DNA of 64,000 bases from Crotalaria pallida (GCA_037953625.1 CM075651.1:131158501-131222500), one strand, 5' to 3'. Counted from the stretch's first letter, positions 12,538 through 24,792 are shown. Notes: generated by a model not told the origin, from the letters alone. Translations and numbers: made by a program.

Positions 12538-13233
12538 ATGGCATCTGAGCCAGAAGTTTCTGAACTCACTTCTCTGTTTGAAAGGCTAGTGAGAAACAGA
12601 GACATGACTCTGTTCTTACCCTTCATCTTTGGCCTCTCATCAGACGCATCATCATCACCTTCAGGGCGAAACAACGAAGACCCAGATCATGAAACTGAGT
12701 CTAATGAAGGTTCCAACAGTCAAAGAATAATCTTGGTGAACCCTTTCACACAGGGCATGGTGGTGATCGATGGTGCTTCAAGCCTTGAGACTCTGTTTCA
12801 AGAACTTGGGAGTGGGAAAAGTGGGCACCCACCAGCTTCCAAGGAGTCAATTGAGGCCATGGAGAGTGTGGAGATTGGGGAAAGTGAGGAACTTGGGGAG
12901 TGTGTGGTGTGTTTGGAGGAGTTTGAGGTTGGTGGGGTTGCAAAGGTTATGCCTTGTAAGCATAAGTTTCATGGGAATTGCATTGAGAAGTGGCTTGGGA
13001 TTCATGGGAATTGCCCTGTTTGTAGGTATGAGATGCCTGTTGAGGGCAGGAAGAGTGATGAGGAAGAGGGTGGAGAGAGAAGGAGGAGGGTTGGTAGTGG
13101 TGGTGGTGAAGTTTGGGTTAGTTTTTCATTCAATAGAGGGAGTAGGAGAAGCCAGGATCAGAATCAAGCTCCTTCTGCTGATTCCAGTGATGATCCTTCT
13201 AGTCCTAGTGGTGATGCTGAGGCAGAGAATTAG
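12538..13233 (+). CDS. RING-H2 E3 ubiquitin-protein ligase, MPSR1-like
   Basis: Single-exon gene for 231 aa. A RING-H2 finger occupies residues 122-162 with the full ligand set Cys122, Cys125, Cys140, His142, His145, Cys148, Cys159, Cys162 (C-X2-C-X14-C-X-H-X2-H-X2-C-X10-C-X2-C), so E2 binding and ubiquitin transfer are expected. The N-terminus (SLFERLVRNRDMTLFLPF) and a middle block (ILVNPFTQGMVVIDGASSLE) are characteristic of the small cytosolic RING ligase group that includes Arabidopsis MPSR1, a ligase for misfolded proteins; this subfamily call rests on memory. The tail is acidic, then Arg-rich, with the VWVSFSFNR motif and a Ser/Asp-rich end. No signal peptide or membrane helix. The start is the first ATG after the CT-rich leader. 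The gene converges on the GMC oxidoreductase gene. Confidence 0.93.
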   Translation: MASEPEVSELTSLFERLVRNRDMTLFLPFIFGLSSDASSSPSGRNNEDPDHETESNEGSNSQRIILVNPFTQGMVVIDGASSLETLFQELGSGKSGHPPASKESIEAMESVEIGESEELGECVVCLEEFEVGGVAKVMPCKHKFHGNCIEKWLGIHGNCPVCRYEMPVEGRKSDEEEGGERRRRVGSGGGEVWVSFSFNRGSRRSQDQNQAPSADSSDDPSSPSGDAEAEN

Positions 13234-13319
13234 AGGAGATTTCTTTTTTTGTTATAGTGTTTTTTTCCCTTCAATTTGGTGATGGATATGTACAGGCACA
13301 AAATGCACAAAATTGTTGA

Positions 13320-13325
13320 AATAAA
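13320..13325 (+). terminator. Candidate poly(A) signal AATAAA of the RING gene
   Basis: AATAAA lies 87 bp after the stop codon in a T-rich 3' region, a normal plant 3' UTR distance. Confidence 0.5.
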
Positions 13326-13673
13326 TAAGATCATATTTTTTAATTTCCTTGTCTCCTTATTCTTTTTAATGAAATGTTATTGTCACTTGTTTGTATGATT
13401 AAAATTCTTTCTAATGAAATATCATTGTTACTTGAATGATTAAATCCCAGAATTTTGTCTTTTTTTAGTAAAGTAAAAAAAAAAAAAGCAGCATGGAGAG
13501 ATTCATGAAGGTCTGTTGCTCAAGGTTAATCTAATGAATTTGAAGAGGGCAATGAAATGGGTTTATAGTGTAAATGAAGATTTGTGATACACAAGTCAAA
13601 GCACACTACTTAAGCCTCCTAAGTGCGTGGTTGTGGCTTATTTTTTTACAACCTGAATTTGGATACAATGGTA

Positions 13674-15944
13674 TTATGAGTTCTGTTTAACATTTGAATC
13701 ACATTCTGCTTCCCTTTCTTTAAGAATCTTTATTCCTTGGTATCTTCCTAGCATCAGCAGTGTTGCCATTGGGTTTGTGCCTGGTGACTCAGAGAAAGTT
13801 GAGCCATCCAATACCCTTAGACCCTTTACACCATAAACCTTGTAGTGCTTATCAACAACTGATCCAACCCTGCAACCCCCATGATAATGATAAATAGTTC
13901 TCACATTTTTCTTGCAAAACTTTCTCAGATCATCCTCAATGGATGTCAATTTATTTTGCTTTGACTCACCAAGGAAAAATGCAACAGGCTTGGACCTTGC
14001 AATTTTATTAAGTAGTTTTGTCATCTTAACACATTCTTCCATATCAATTTCACTTGCTAGATAGTTGAACTTCACTGAAGGGTTTAGCCTAGGGTCAGTG
14101 TTGTTCAGTTCAAGGATCCCTCTTGAAGAAGGCAATGCTACCTTTGCAGCAACATTAACCCTTGTTGCATTGGAACTTAGGGGCAGAATTGACGCCTCAA
14201 CTATGATCTTTAAGTCATCTGTTATGCCAACAACTTGTGGTGGATCAGGTAATCTATTCTGTGGCTTGGAATCCACTAACTCTGCTATGCAAGGGTTGTC
14301 TTGCATTCCTTGCCCAACCTCTTCCATGTCAAGCACCAGTGGAATGTTGAACCTTCTCAGTTGTTCTTTTGGTCCTATGCCACTTAGCAACAGAAGTTGG
14401 GGGCTGCCTAATGCTCCTGCTGCAAGTATGACATCACCCCTTGAACTTGAATTCCTGGACTTTCTTATGAAAGCTTCATGGGTTTCATCTAAGGTACCAT
14501 TGCTTTGCATGAACCTTATACCCTTGGCTCTTGTTTCATTATTGTTACCTACAGCATTTGAGTTCTAAAAATATCAGGATTTAATGCTGAACAGCTGAAG
14601 TGATCTTTGAAAAATGCTACTGTTAACTAATATAGATTCTTTTGTAATCTGAGAGTATTAAAATACTGAGTTGTTACTTGATAGGAACATAAAGAACAAC
14701 TTATTAAAATAAATTTTGATCTTACAAGTTTTATCTTGTTTTCATAAGTTTTTTCTGTATAAGCTTATTGAAGTAAGCTCTTTATAACTAAAAAGCGTAT
14801 TGAATAAGCACTTAAGTAACTTGACTGCATAAGAAGTGTTCATTTATTTCTTACCATTGTGATGGAAGATGATACTCTTTACTGTGGCATTCAGAAGGAC
14901 TGTGAGGTTGTTAGGGTTCCCTGCTTGTAGAAGATCAGCTGAAGTGTGTCTCTTTCCAAATTCATCAAACACACTCCCAGAAATCTTGGTTCCCTTGATA
15001 TGTTCCAAGCTAAACCCATTATACGGCAAAACACCTGCTTCAAGGAGGCTAAATTCTGCAACAGCCTGCCATGGTGAGAGAAACCAAGGTGGAAACACAA
15101 CCTTAGACTCCACCCATTCATAAGCTTCTTTGACTAGTTCCTTATCCCAACCAGCTTTGGAAACAAATTCCTCACTTGCTCTACTGTAAAACCCTCCATT
15201 TATTGCTGATGAGCCACCAAGAACTCTTCCTCTTACATTGCCTACACCATCCTGTGATATGAAGCTTTGTGCTACTGAATTATATTTGTCTGTTTCAACT
15301 AATGGAAAACCGTAGTATCTCCTATCTATTACTAAGGGATTTCCATATGGTGAACCACCTCTTTCTATCAGTAGCACAGAGAATTTCTGTGACAAGGTTG
15401 CAGCCAATGGACAGCCACATGTGCCTCCCCCAACTACAATGTAGTCATAAGACTTGCCTGCTACTTCCTTAACATCTGAAGTCATGTGCCATTGTATGTT
15501 GTTACCTACATAGTTGAAGTGTTGAAGTGCTAGTTGTTAATACCAATCAATACAAACCATGGAATAAAATGTGAATTTGGTCCCAAAGATTACAATAGCG
15601 TCAATTTGGTTCCCCTAATTTCGCATATTGTCAATCAATTTGGTCCAAGATGAAAAAAATGTATGGTTCTCACAAAGATCAAATTGAGTGACATTTTACT
15701 AAGTTATTAGAAATCAAATTTATATTTTTTATAATCTCAAGAACTAAATTAACCGGTACTATTAATTTCAGAGATTGAGGTGATACTCAAAAACCATGTT
15801 TTAAGAAAACAACCAATATGAGATGTATAACTTACCTTGAGGCCCCGAAGGAAATGAGAAACTTAAATGTACAAATAACAATAACAATAACAACAAAAGT
15901 GCTGTCAGAAGCTTAAGAACTTGGTTAATTTTTGGAAGCTCCAT
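13674..15944 (-). CDS. HOTHEAD-like GMC oxidoreductase (FAD-dependent, secreted), three exons
   Basis: Exons on the minus strand are 15944-15836, 15529-14855 and 14548-13674; all introns are GT-AG and the phases agree, giving 1659 nt and 552 aa. Exon 1 encodes a start and Leu-rich signal peptide (MELPKINQVLKLL...). The FAD-binding Rossmann motif is YIVVGGGTCGC (residues 66-76), GMC signature 1 is GRVLGGSSAINGG, and signature 2 is GALGSPQLLLLSGIGP. The C-terminal catalytic block is YHYHGGCRVG with His484, and GTNPMAT with Asn520 where many GMC enzymes have a second His, as in plant HOTHEAD/mandelonitrile-lyase-like proteins. Family members act in the secretory path or cell wall; HOTHEAD itself is linked to cutin omega-hydroxy acid oxidation. 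The substrate here is unknown. An alternative acceptor for exon 2 (TGTAG at about 15510) also keeps frame but drops the LQHFNYV linker. A decayed copy of the 5' end lies upstream. Confidence 0.92.
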
Positions 15945-17329
15945 AACTAGAATTTCAATTGGTAATGGCATTGGTTTGTGAGTATAGGAAGGGCAAGATT
16001 TTATTTACCATTGTGGGCTATACAAAATTATTGATTCTCTCTTGGCTGGTCATACTAATTGATTAAAGTTTCACAGCATCAAATATTTTAAAAAATGCGC
16101 ATGGCCTTGCTAATCATTCATTCTTCCTTTTCTGGTGACAACCATTGTTTGTTGTGGTTATGATGTTTTTCTCTAACCATGAATTCCATAGGTGGGTGAC
16201 ATAAAGAATTTCTTGGTTTTGGAATTTCTAGGTTTTTTATAATCATCATTTGTGTGAATCAAATCCGAACGATTTCCTTTTAATTGAGTCTAATAATTCT
16301 ATCAAATCAGTTTAAGTAGTAATTTTTTAATTCTAACAACTCTAACTTTCTTAGCAAGTCAATGGAGACCTATAAATTAAACAAAATAATTATAATACGT
16401 ACCCGGTTTAACAAGCTTTTGCCATAATTGTATAGGAAGATGATTATTACAATTTCTTTTATCCCCCAATACTTTTGGTTTTCAACACATTTTTTGTTAT
16501 TAGGAGAAATTTCTGAGGAACTTATAAATAGGGAGTTGATGATTGACTAATGTAATTTAGTGGATTCCGGATTTTTTAAAAATATATGTGGGTTTCGTAG
16601 TCCATACAAACTTGACTAAGAACAAAGAGTGTAAAGATAAGGTAACATGTGTGAATAATATTCATGAATTGCATATATGGAATTTTTTTAGGATATAATA
16701 TTATTGTTGAATTGCTTGTAGGAAAAAATAATTTGAAAACGGAATGATGATCAGGTTAGACGTCACCAGTTCTCTCTAGTAGGGTCTAGACTAGTTGAGA
16801 AGGAATGAAGGATGATAAGTTATAGTGGGTGCCCGTTATCAAATTGTTACGGTGGAATTTGGTTACCCGGTGACCTAATATATTAGCATCAAGGTTTGGG
16901 AATTGAAAGTGTGGGTGAGAGAGATACGTCGTGGGCCACACCAACCTTTTGTATATTATGGTTTTCCTTTTTTTTGAAGGTATATTATGACTTTTCTACA
17001 TCACCAAGAATATGAATAATGGGAGGGATCCAAAGGAGTAAGTGGGACTCTTCTCCATGATCTATAACTTCTTTTTGATAAAACCATGACCTATAACTTT
17101 GATACAAGTATATATATGTAAAGTTTTAAGAGTTAATTATTATGATCACCTACTTTCAGCATCCTCCAACATTTCACTTATCTTGAGTTTTATGCATGAT
17201 TTCTTTCTCTGTTTGAAGATGGGTAATTTATTTATTTATTTAGCATAATTGAGTGTTGTTGAGTATCTATCACTTTCTATAGTAATAAGAGCTTTGGTTA
17301 GTTAAATTATTCTTCACTTGTAAAATATT
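15945..17329. other. Upstream region of the GMC gene
   Basis: Presumed promoter of the minus-strand GMC gene. No ORF is supported. Parts of it (about 16076-16120 and 16735-16900) recur at 18050-18610 as part of the segmental duplication described separately. Confidence 0.5.
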
Positions 17330-18610
17330 TCTGAATTATTGGCAACTAATGGAAAGGGGCATGTGCCTCCCCCAACTAAATGTAATCACAAGACTTGCCT
17401 GATATTTGCCTAACATCTCAAGCCATGTGCCACTGTCATTGAAAACTATGTTTCAATCTCAGTAAGACAACATTAACCAAATAGTTATATCAAACCTTGA
17501 GAACTCTAGGTAAAGAGACTGAACAGAGACCTTAATTTGCTAATAAGAACAAGAAAAATGCTCTGAGATGCTAACGAACTTGTTTAATTTGTAGAAGTTC
17601 CAAATTTGGTATTGCAATGGGATATGGTAATGCATTGGTTAATGAGCAGTGAAAGGGTGGCCGGATAATCTGTTGGGTATTCAAGTGTGAGATGAAGTCC
17701 CACATTGGATAGGATGGGATGAGTGAGAAGGTTTATAAGTGGTAAAACCCATAGAACCATTGTCTTAAGGTTTTGGTTCAGGATGTGGTGTCTAGCTTAT
17801 GGGCGGTTGCTCGCTATTCCCAAGACCCTGAGTCAAAGTGATTGGGTATTCAGGTGTGAGATGAAGTCCCACATTGGATAGGATGGGATGGGTGAGAAGG
17901 TTTATAAGTAGTAAGACCCATAGAACCATTGCCTTAAGGTCCTGGTTCAGGATGTGGTGTCTAGCTTATGGGCGGTTGCTCACTATTCCCAAGATCCTGA
18001 GTCAAAGTGACTCCCCGGTGGTTGGAACCTCCCCGGTTGAAGTTCCAACATAATCAAATATTTTCAAAATGCTCATGATGTTGCTCATCATTCATTCTTT
18101 TATTGCATACCACCAATTTGTTGGCCATAGGTCTCTTTCTTCTCTCTAAACGTTTCAAGCAAGTTTTTCTCGATCATACCGATTTAACTTTTCATAACCT
18201 TCTCTAAGTAATTTTAGAATAATGTTTCATGTATAAGATATATAGTCACATCACCTTATTTGATATGATAGAGTTAGATCATTGTTGAACAAAAAGTAAA
18301 GTGGAATAAACTGTAATTAGATGGTGAAAATATGTGTTTAGTATTGTTCTGGTTCTTGACTAATGTGCCCTACCCAACATTCTTCGGTTTGGTTTAGTTT
18401 AAGTAAAAATGGGTCAAAATGGAAATGATGATTTGAGTTAGACGTTACCAACTCATTTATAGTTGTAGGGCCTTGAGAAAAAAGATGAAAAACAAAGCCA
18501 TAAGGTACCCACCCATTACCAAAGTGTCACAACAGAAATTGGTTACCTTATGGCCCAATATTAATAGCATGATGTGCCAGTGTGCCACAATACCACACCA
18601 TATATATGGA
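17330..18610 (-). pseudogene. Decayed tandem duplicate of the GMC gene 5' end and promoter
   Basis: 17357-17445 matches the start of GMC exon 2 (tgtgcctcccccaacta, acaagacttgcctg, taacatct.aagtcatgtgcca). 17570-17640 matches exon 1 and its upstream side, but the exon 1 start codon has become TTG (the plus strand reads ccaa where the gene has ccat). 18050-18130 and 18413-18610 match 16076-16150 and 16735-16935. Introns, spacing and reading frames are lost. It lies between the GMC and MYB-CC genes and was later split by the 380-bp element at 17671-18050. No product is expected. Confidence 0.8.
17671..18050. mobile_element. 380-bp solo-LTR/TRIM-like element with internal 170-bp tandem duplication
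   Basis: The ends are TGTTGG...TTCCAACA, with a perfect 5-bp target-site duplication TAATC at 17666-17670 and 18051-18055. Inside, a 170-bp unit (from ttgggtattcaagtgtgag to gagtcaaagtga) occurs twice in tandem, at 17672-17841 and 17842-18011, nearly identical. The tail ctccccggtggttggaac follows once. Coding capacity is nil. Size and ends fit a solo LTR of a small (TRIM-type) retrotransposon. Confidence 0.85.
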
Positions 18611-18781
18611 TCATTTGTGTATCACACTTTTTTTTTCTTGACCAGGATATACAGTCAATTGTACTTTCTATTCATTATAAAATATACATATACAATACTA
18701 TATTAAGAGATTTCTTTTATGATAATTATTATGCTTCATATATATGTTCATATAATATAACTAGAAAGCAAGAAACCATCT

Positions 18782-20298
18782 TCATGGTTCCCAAAAGCTT
18801 GAACTGCAATTCAAGTCTAATGTTGATCTTGAACCTGTGTCCATGTCACTTTCATATTGTCTGTTCAAGTCAATCAATTCCAACAACTTAGGTTTCTTCA
18901 AATTGTTGCCACATCTTTTACCAAATGGTTGCTCAACACAGCTACCATCAGAATCAGTTGCACCACTTCTCTTTGTACCAATAGCTTCATTACTTGAACC
19001 ACCATTAAATCCTTTATCTTCATGCTTAATGTCCATCAATAATGGCAATTCAAGCGAAATAGTATCATTGGATTCTATAGGCTGTTTCTCTTCCATTCTC
19101 CCACAGCTTTCAGAAGATGTCAAAGAACTTTCAAGTGAACACATGGTCCCTCTATCTTGTTTCCTCTCTCCACAGTTTAATCTTAATCCTTTTGTTTCTG
19201 TCAGTTCTGAAATTGGAGAACTTGGGCTAGCATTGTTGATTATTGTAACTAGGTGAGAGAGTTCAGCTTTTGTGAATTCTATACCAACTGAGGAAGAATT
19301 ATATCCAACTAGTGCTTCCTGTGCCTTCTTTAGCACTGATTGTAGGTACTGCCCTTGAGCTTCAATTTTAAGTTGCAAATGTTTCTGCACCTGAAATCAC
19401 AATCCGAATTTGATTAACATGCATCAGTCAGAATTCTGATAGTAGTAAGTTCAAAATTCAAATCATATGTAATATGTGAAGTGATAATGATACCTCAATT
19501 TGTTCATAGAGTTTCCTTTGTACTTCCATTTGCACTTGAAGAGCCTGATTTATCTGCAAGTTTCTGTCAAACACAGAATTTGATGAATAAAACCTCTATA
19601 GACAATACCATTTCCATAATAAATAATGCAAATATTTGATCAAATTCTAAACATTACTCAGCAATTTGATTTTGGGCCCCAACACTGATTTCCTTGCTGC
19701 AATGATCATCACTGCTCTTGATTTCTCTGTAATCTGGACCAAAAAGAGCATCAATATTATATCAACTTAGACAATTTTAAAAAAATATCAATCATTCTAT
19801 TACTGTTAAACTAGACATAATAAGACTCACCTTGTTTGTTGTCAGAGGAGGTTTCTAGCTGTTGGCTTTTCCCAAGTCTATATTTCTATAACCATAAACA
19901 GTACACAAATAAGTTTGATTTCCAGATTCAGAAAATTAAAAAAAAAACAAAGAAATGATGCTATTCATTAGAAAAGAGAAATGCCTGTAAATGGCTCTTG
20001 AGGTGGTACAAAGTAAGTCCTGGAATCCCCATCAGCCTCATAAGACTCTTTGGGGTTGCCTCTGCACACATACATGCATAGTGTGAAATATATATTAGCT
20101 AAGATATGATCTAAAGGGCAACAATATCAAAATAGTAAGGTTACTAAGATTGTTATTATACTCACTTTCTGGTCCTCCAAGCTGATTTGTTGCTTCAACA
20201 AATCTTTGGTGAAGTTCAGGAGTCCACTTTAGCCTTGGCTTGGCATCAGTGGACAGAACAAAATGCACACTTTGATTATGCTTAATTTGCTGATCCAT
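18782..20298 (-). CDS. MYB-CC (PHR1-LIKE, PHL11-like) transcription factor, six exons
   Basis: Exons on the minus strand are 20298-20166, 20061-19985, 19885-19831, 19733-19658, 19563-19494 and 19390-18782, all in phase: 1020 nt, 339 aa. Residues about 20-73 form a GARP-type single MYB repeat (KPRLKWTPELHQRFVEA, then KATPKSLMRLMGIPGLTLYH and LKSHLQKYRLG). Residues about 115-160 form the MYB-CC LHEQLE-type coiled coil (LQVQMEVQRKLYEQIEVQ, LQLKIEAQGQYLQSVLKKA) used for dimerisation. The C-terminus holds LDLNCSSSFWEP, which could act as an EAR-type DLN motif. Relatives bind P1BS-like sites and regulate phosphate responses or phloem development; the PHL11 resemblance (FVLSTDAKPRLKWT, LGKS) is from memory. 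Intron 2 uses a GC donor (CAG|GCATTT at 19984-19983), which replaces the usual GT at this conserved splice site. Confidence 0.9.
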
Positions 20299-23200
20299 TT
20301 GCTATTTTTGGAGATGAGGTACAGGTAATGGACTGACACATAAATATATCTTTTGATCCTTTAAGCTATGCACAAATAAGTGGTGGCTATAGTTCTCTTT
20401 ATAATAACTTGTAGTTGTTGTGCTGTTCTGTGATCTCACTCCATATCAGGAGACATAAGTGGGGTTATGTTGGGGGGGAATATATGCCATTTCATACCCA
20501 CTTTTCCTTATTTTGTTATTAACATATAAAATAAAAGTTCCCCCTACTCTTTCTTTGACTTGAATGGGGTGGAGAGAATCTATGATGCAGCTAAGATAGA
20601 GAAAGCAAAACAGCTCAATTTTGAGTCTTAAAAGGAGAGAAAAGAGGAAAAGTGTGTGGTTTGTTTTTATCTTGCTGTTTTCCCACTTCACCCTCGCTCT
20701 CCTGTTGATTCCCTACTGAATTATGTAGGCCCACCATGATGAATAATAAGTGCAACTTTCTTAATGGTGTGACAAGCTTTAAGTGAAAAAAATGATGGCA
20801 ATATTTTTAGTTGTTATGGATATTTTCTTATGGTGATTGAAACTTAGAAAGTGAAAACTGAACACTAACTAATTCAATCTTTCCTTCCAATTTCTTTTCC
20901 CTTTTTTTTTCTTAACTTTAATTTTGATGAGTGTTTCTTGCATGGTCCTGTGCCTATTGAACACAACCAATCAAAATATTAAATAACTTCAAAAGTAACA
21001 GTAGTAAGGTTTTCCCCATAATCATGTAATTCTCTCGTATAAGCAACGAATTGCGAATTTGTTCTTTGGTACCAATTCTGGGTTTTTTTGTGAATTGGCA
21101 CTTTTTGGTTCTTGCTCCAATTCCTTGTGAAGGTTATGATGACATGATTGATGATGATGGAAGAAAGGACATCAAAGATTGAAATGATAAAGTATTTTAG
21201 CTTTAGTTTTTTATTTTGGTGCAAAAAATATTGGTTAAATTATGTTACCAATGAATAAGTTATACCAACTAAGTATATCCTCCACGTGCCACATACTTAG
21301 GGAAGTGATGTACCGCGTACCCGTACCACATACCGAAGAATATTACGAATTATGTGACTCTCCACTTTTTTCTATAGTTTTAAATTAGAATTACTTTAAT
21401 GGCTAATAAGCATCTTAGAATGCAAGATTTAGGAGTATTTTCTTTGATGATGTGTATGTGTTGTGTGATTGGCAGATTCTTTTTGTTCCTTATAGGGATG
21501 GAGGAATAAAAGAATCCAGGATTAGATTTTTGGACCCAGAGACCCCATGTTTTCTTCAAAGGAAGTATGATAGAAGTAAGAGAAATAATCAACCAAGTTT
21601 TCAGATTAAGATGTATATAGTTCCTATCAAACTGGCAGAAATAAAATACTTGTTTGTTCAAGACATTTAACAGGTAACAATTTCTTGGATTATCCAAACA
21701 AAGGAATCTCAACCCTCCTTAGTTCATTAAGGGACCATCATCACAGTTCAGTGCTTGCATGACATAACTATGCACTAACCCATTCAATCAGTAGGGTCAT
21801 GTATATGTAATCCATCAATGTAAAGCTGTATTCCATCAAGGAATTAATTGAGCCAAAACATGCATAACATGATAATTTATGGTGGAAAAAAAAAAGGATA
21901 AATATCTCTTACTCCCATTGCAATTTATTCAGAGGCTCCCCTCTCTATTATACTACTGCTCTTTATTTAATTATTTATTTATTTTGAGTTACAAGATTAC
22001 AAATTAAAATAACTAAATAGAAGATGGTAAGAAACTAAAACTACCAGAGTTGCTAGGATATGGTAAGACACACTATGTGGATATGCACTTTTCTTTGTAA
22101 CATGGAAGCAAGCAATCTAAAGGGCTCATTCTTCATAAAAGTCACATAAAAAGATTATTCCAAAGGGAATTCATGCTTTAATGATGTGCCTGTGATCAAT
22201 ATCCAAACCGGTGAGAAGAAAATAAATTTTCACCAAAAATAAAAGAAGAGAAAGAAAAAGAAAAAGAAAGATTATAATGGCCAACAACAAATCATAAAAG
22301 TCAAATTGAGTAAGTCACTCTTTAAGATTTCTTAGGTTAGCGTCTAGAGTTTGATCACTAGAATCAAAATACAATGATTGGCCTTCAAAACACTCCTACT
22401 TCAGTACCATGGAGTCCTTGCAGGTATACTAGAACTGTTTAATAATACTGTGCCTCTTGATTCAAAATAGGAAAATCATTTACCAATTTTTTTTAATCAA
22501 AGGTGTATTTCGGTCGACAAACAAAGATTAATATTTTTTTAGGCAGAAAAATTATCGAAATAAGTACAGCTTTTCCCAATAAAACATTTTTTATATTCAA
22601 TGTAGGAGTTAAATTCTGACCTCATACTTGAAGAACTTAGCTATCACTACAGTGTGGGGCTTTGTTGGTTACCAAAATTTAATTTAAGTAGTACATAAGA
22701 ATTGCGACACTTCCATATATATTATCTTTGATTAGTTGACTTACCACAATTCACCTGCTAGTGGAATGTAAGACAGTCTTTGATGTGAAAAGTCCACTAA
22801 CCAATAGTTACCATTATCAGATAGAAAATTGCTAGTCGTACATCACCATGTCTCAAATCTCTCATATCAAGGTTTTGGTGCCAAATCAAGATGTAGGTGT
22901 ATAAAAATTGAGGTGAAACTTAAATAAGCACCAAATGAATGGAGAAAGCTTGGGTATTACTCCATGGATGTTTGTGATGCTTTTCTTCAATTAGAATAAG
23001 AATGTATTACGGCTTATAAACTTAAATTAAATTGGTAATTGTGAGGATAAAAAAAATGGTAATCGTAAATATTGACTTTTTAAAATTAGTTTTTATATTT
23101 TATTTTTTATTTTGGTTTATGCTTTTCAATTTGTTTAGTTGCTGATATGGTTAACGAGATAGAGGCAAAGATCAAAACGAAATAGAAAGCAAGAATCAAA

Positions 23201-23421
23201 ACGTTTAGATAGTGAAAATATGAAGACAAAAATCAAATTTGCATTTGCATTATCCTAAACCATAGTTAACAGTATAGGCCAAAACCAAAATGGAACGAAA
23301 AAACATGAACCAAAACATTAAAAAAATAAAATATAAGAACTAATTACAAATAGGTCAACATTTTTATGGATCAATTTGATATTTAAGCCAATACAAAATG
23401 TACAACAATTTTGTTACATTT
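20299..23421. other. Upstream region of the MYB-CC gene and intergenic DNA
   Basis: Contains the presumed MYB-CC promoter (minus strand, from about 20300 upward) and AT-rich intergenic DNA. Open frames here are under 110 codons, with no recognisable domain. Nothing else supported. Confidence 0.45.
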
Positions 23422-23612
23422 TTTTATTCTCATTAGAGAACAACATAATAAATACCTATGAAACAACATCCAGGTTTTGTCCATAATAAAAATTGTGCAT
23501 ATTCCATTCCGTCTCCAAATATAAGATCATTTTGCAATTTTTGTTTTGATCTTATTTATGTGATCATTTTCTAGTTTCCAATGACAATTATAGGGCCTAT
23601 TAAGATTTTTTT
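23422..23612. repeat. Direct repeat copy 1 (about 190 bp)
   Basis: Starts ttttattctcattagagaac and ends gggcctattaagattttt. The second copy is at 24603-24792, about 90% identical by eye. Together they bracket about 990 bp of AT-rich DNA. Confidence 0.75.
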
Positions 23613-24441
23613 TTTACATAACTAGTTTAGATTACCCGTGCGATGCATGGGAATGGACAGATATATTAGATCACATAATATTGTTATATATGATAATTAT
23701 TTCAAACTAAAAATTTAATAAAAAATTTTAACTGAATTGCATAATTTTATTTATGAGAATTATTAATAATTAAATTGAATCAATCGGATTTATATTTGTC
23801 TTCATTCTAATATTAATTCTTCGGAGTAAAGAATTTACACGGCATGAAGAATATTAACTTTTGTAATTTCATAATAATAAAAAAAAAGTAAAGATCGTTA
23901 ACAACAATATAATATTAGAAAAAAAAACTTCATTCTAAGATTAATTATTTTGATTACCAGAATTTCAATTAAAGATAGTTCTCATAGAACTCAAATTACA
24001 CAAATTATTTCATTCTAATAGTAGATGACTTCTGTTGTGAAAACAAATCCCTTAGTTACATGAAACATTGAATTAACAAACCAATTTTGAAAATAACAAA
24101 CTAATTTCATATTTTCCTCAAATTTAAAATTTGAAATAAATATTAATATGAAGCAAGGATATTTAATGGATTTCTTCTTTATCATAAAAAATTGTTTTTG
24201 TTACGGTTAAAAAAATTGAACAAATTAATATCCATATTCTGATAATTTGCTGTTGTCTAATCAATTATGATTCATTTTCCAACAACTTATTATTTTTTGC
24301 AATTATAAATTTTAAAAAAATATTTAGGAAATTATGAAGAAGTGTCATCTAAGCAAGTATTATCTTGAAGCTTTCCTTTTTCATAATATATAATTGATTA
24401 TTTTTTTACCATTTTCAAACTTTAAATTCTATTGTTGAACT

Positions 24442-24576
24442 TCAATTTCTATTTTGTTTGATTTATTTGTTTACATATCTCCTTTAATTATGTGGTAGTT
24501 TTAAACATTTATTTTCTTCTTAAGAAAACATTTATTCAATTTCTATTTTGTTTGATTTATTTGTTTACATATCTCC
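24442..24576. repeat. 41-bp direct repeat pair
   Basis: 24442-24482 and 24536-24576 both read tcaatttctattttgtttga through acatatctcc without mismatch. The first copy lies just before the second large direct repeat. Confidence 0.8.
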
Positions 24577-24602
24577 AAATACAACAGCTCCTTTCTATTA
24601 AT

Positions 24603-24792
24603 TTTTTATTCTCATTAGAGAACAACATAAAAAATACCTATCAAACAGCATCCAAGTTTTGTCCATATAAAAATTGTACATATTCCGTTTCGTCTCCAAA
24701 TATATAATCATTTTGCAATTTTTATTTTGATCTTATTTATTTGATCCTTTTCTAGTTTCCAATGACAATTATAGGGCCTATTAAGATTTTTT
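24603..24792. repeat. Direct repeat copy 2 (about 190 bp)
   Basis: Partner of 23422-23612. The pair could be terminal repeats of a small non-coding element or a segmental duplication; no TG...CA ends or flanking duplication were found. Confidence 0.75.

Noticed and set aside
15505..15512. Alternative exon 2 acceptor of the GMC gene
   Set aside because: It keeps frame but removes a Tyr/Phe-containing linker usual before the FAD domain; the acceptor at 15530 was preferred. RNA evidence could reverse this.
12538..20298. The RING, GMC and MYB-CC genes as a functional cluster
   Set aside because: The families have no known joint pathway, the orientations are mixed and the spacing is ordinary; proximity alone is not evidence.
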